From JABDQA01 sp963759125 (GTDB taxonomy: Bacteria > Desulfobacterota > Desulfobulbia > Desulfobulbales > Desulfocapsaceae): a stretch of DNA of 64,000 nucleotides. The notes beneath the pieces are model-generated. The model had not been told where the DNA came from. It did not search any database and saw nothing but the letters and a program-made list of their open reading frames with translations. The translations under genes and the position numbers were made by a program. Shown piece by piece: positions 63,468-64,000 of the stretch; within the stretch, counting starts at the first letter, position 1, and each line of letters starts with the position of its first letter. The stretch lies in assembly GCA_963759125.1 (NCBI GenBank), contig CAVWXN010000008.1:248001-312000 (forward strand). Reading direction: 5' to 3'.

Positions 63468-64000
63468 ATGTCATTGAAATCATATGGATTGAATAGACTG
63501 TTTTGGGCTCTGCTGTGGCTGATTTTCAGCTGCTCCTTAAGCGTTAGTGCCCTTTCGGAAACGCTGGAACCACCCGCTGTCTGGACGTCGAGGGAGGCCG
63601 TGATATTCGGTTTGAAAAACAGTCCCGACAGCAGAATCGCCTTACAACGTATTGCCTCAGCCCGAGCTTCTCAGGCGGAGGCTGAGGCGCTGCTCAAACA
63701 TCCCCGGCTCGATCTCAGTGCCTCCTATGGTCAAACCAACAACCCCATGTATTCATTCGGCAACATCTTGAATCAGGGGGTCTTTTCCAACGATATCGAT
63801 TTCAACGATCCTGGACGTACCGATGATCTTAATCTCAAGGCTGAACTCACCTACCGCTTCTACAACGGTGGCAGAGACCAGGCTTTGGTTGACAGCGCTG
63901 ATTCAGGCTACCTGGCCAGCCAGGCCGGACTGAAAGAGGTAGAACATCAGCTCGGTTTCGAAATCGTCAAAGCCTTTCAGCGCATCATACAGTCCCAGGA
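63468..64000 (+). CDS. TolC-family outer membrane efflux protein (N-terminal part; runs off window)
   Basis: The open frame from the ATG at 63468 to the window edge encodes a signal peptide (FWALLWLIFSCSLSVSALS) and the start of a TolC fold: TSREAVIFGLKNSPDSRIALQR, ASARASQAEAEALLKHPRLDLSASYG and KAELTYRFYNGGRDQALVDSA. AAAAAGGA precedes the start. TolC proteins form outer membrane exit ducts. The rest is outside the window; related efflux genes are expected beyond. Confidence 0.9.
   Translation, partial: MSLKSYGLNRLFWALLWLIFSCSLSVSALSETLEPPAVWTSREAVIFGLKNSPDSRIALQRIASARASQAEAEALLKHPRLDLSASYGQTNNPMYSFGNILNQGVFSNDIDFNDPGRTDDLNLKAELTYRFYNGGRDQALVDSADSGYLASQAGLKEVEHQLGFEIVKAFQRIIQSQ

Overview
The window looks like chromosomal DNA of an anaerobic, probably sulfate- or sulfur-metabolising bacterium of the Desulfobacterota (Desulfobulbales-like). 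This is inferred from protein content only: a class I hybrid cluster protein with perfect HcpR-type palindromes, a D14-type ferredoxin resembling those of Desulfovibrio and Pyrococcus, a flavodiiron protein, an ADP-forming acyl-CoA synthetase next to a CoA-transferase/acetyltransferase fusion, and a probable selenocysteine-containing rhodanese. I see no rRNA, tRNA, CRISPR array, insertion sequence or prophage.

Layout. 1-8.0 kb (minus strand): a tight run argJ, CYTH-like/CHAD protein, ParA-like ATPase, SixA-type phosphatase, a split nucleoside-recognition (gate) membrane protein, avtA and a split MORN-repeat protein that leaves the window. 8.1-11.4 kb (plus): cardiolipin synthase, a metallophosphoesterase and a PPK2 polyphosphate kinase. 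11.5-20.0 kb (minus): a membrane protein, alr, argS, a small membrane protein, a short N-acetylglutamate-synthase-like GNAT, secA, two DUF1538 antiporter-like proteins and a PII-like protein. 20.0-26.0 kb: ferredoxin, then rnhA (tandem RNase H domains), uvrB, a DUF374 acyltransferase and cobB. 26.1-30.0 kb (minus): ferredoxin, TVP38/VTT membrane protein, mercuric-reductase-like flavoprotein, DUF547 and DUF3047 proteins.

30.3-38.9 kb (plus): a stress island. A flavodiiron protein, an unknown protein, a rhodanese/ferritin-like fusion and a rhodanese/metallo-beta-lactamase fusion are followed by a small Cys protein, a methyltransferase, hcp, a sulfite-reductase-like half protein and a two-cluster ferredoxin protein. 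Two TTGACC/GGTCAA palindromes precede hcp and the ferredoxin gene. Together this suggests oxygen, NO and persulfide detoxification. 39-44.4 kb (minus): a Cys-cluster protein, a CoA-transferase-GNAT fusion, an ADP-forming acyl-CoA synthetase and a CBS-ACT protein. 44.8-57 kb: cell-envelope genes (TPR lipoprotein, class A PBP, MltD-like transglycosylase), a TraB-family protein, yhbY, the Sec rhodanese, a CbpA-like DnaJ, an iron alcohol dehydrogenase and a lipoprotein. 57.2-64 kb: a heterodimeric ABC exporter, a GT-B glycosyltransferase, an MFS remnant, a DUF616 protein and the start of a TolC-like protein.

At least eight genes continue cleanly in another reading frame (MORN x2, gate protein, rnhA, flavoprotein, TPR lipoprotein, PBP x2), most by one extra base. 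Since several are normally important genes, single-base assembly errors are at least as likely as true gene decay. The most interesting items are the Sec rhodanese with a SECIS-like hairpin, the HcpR-controlled hcp cluster, the stress operon, the tandem RNase H with a dead second domain, and a 130-bp nested inverted repeat at 44.6 kb.
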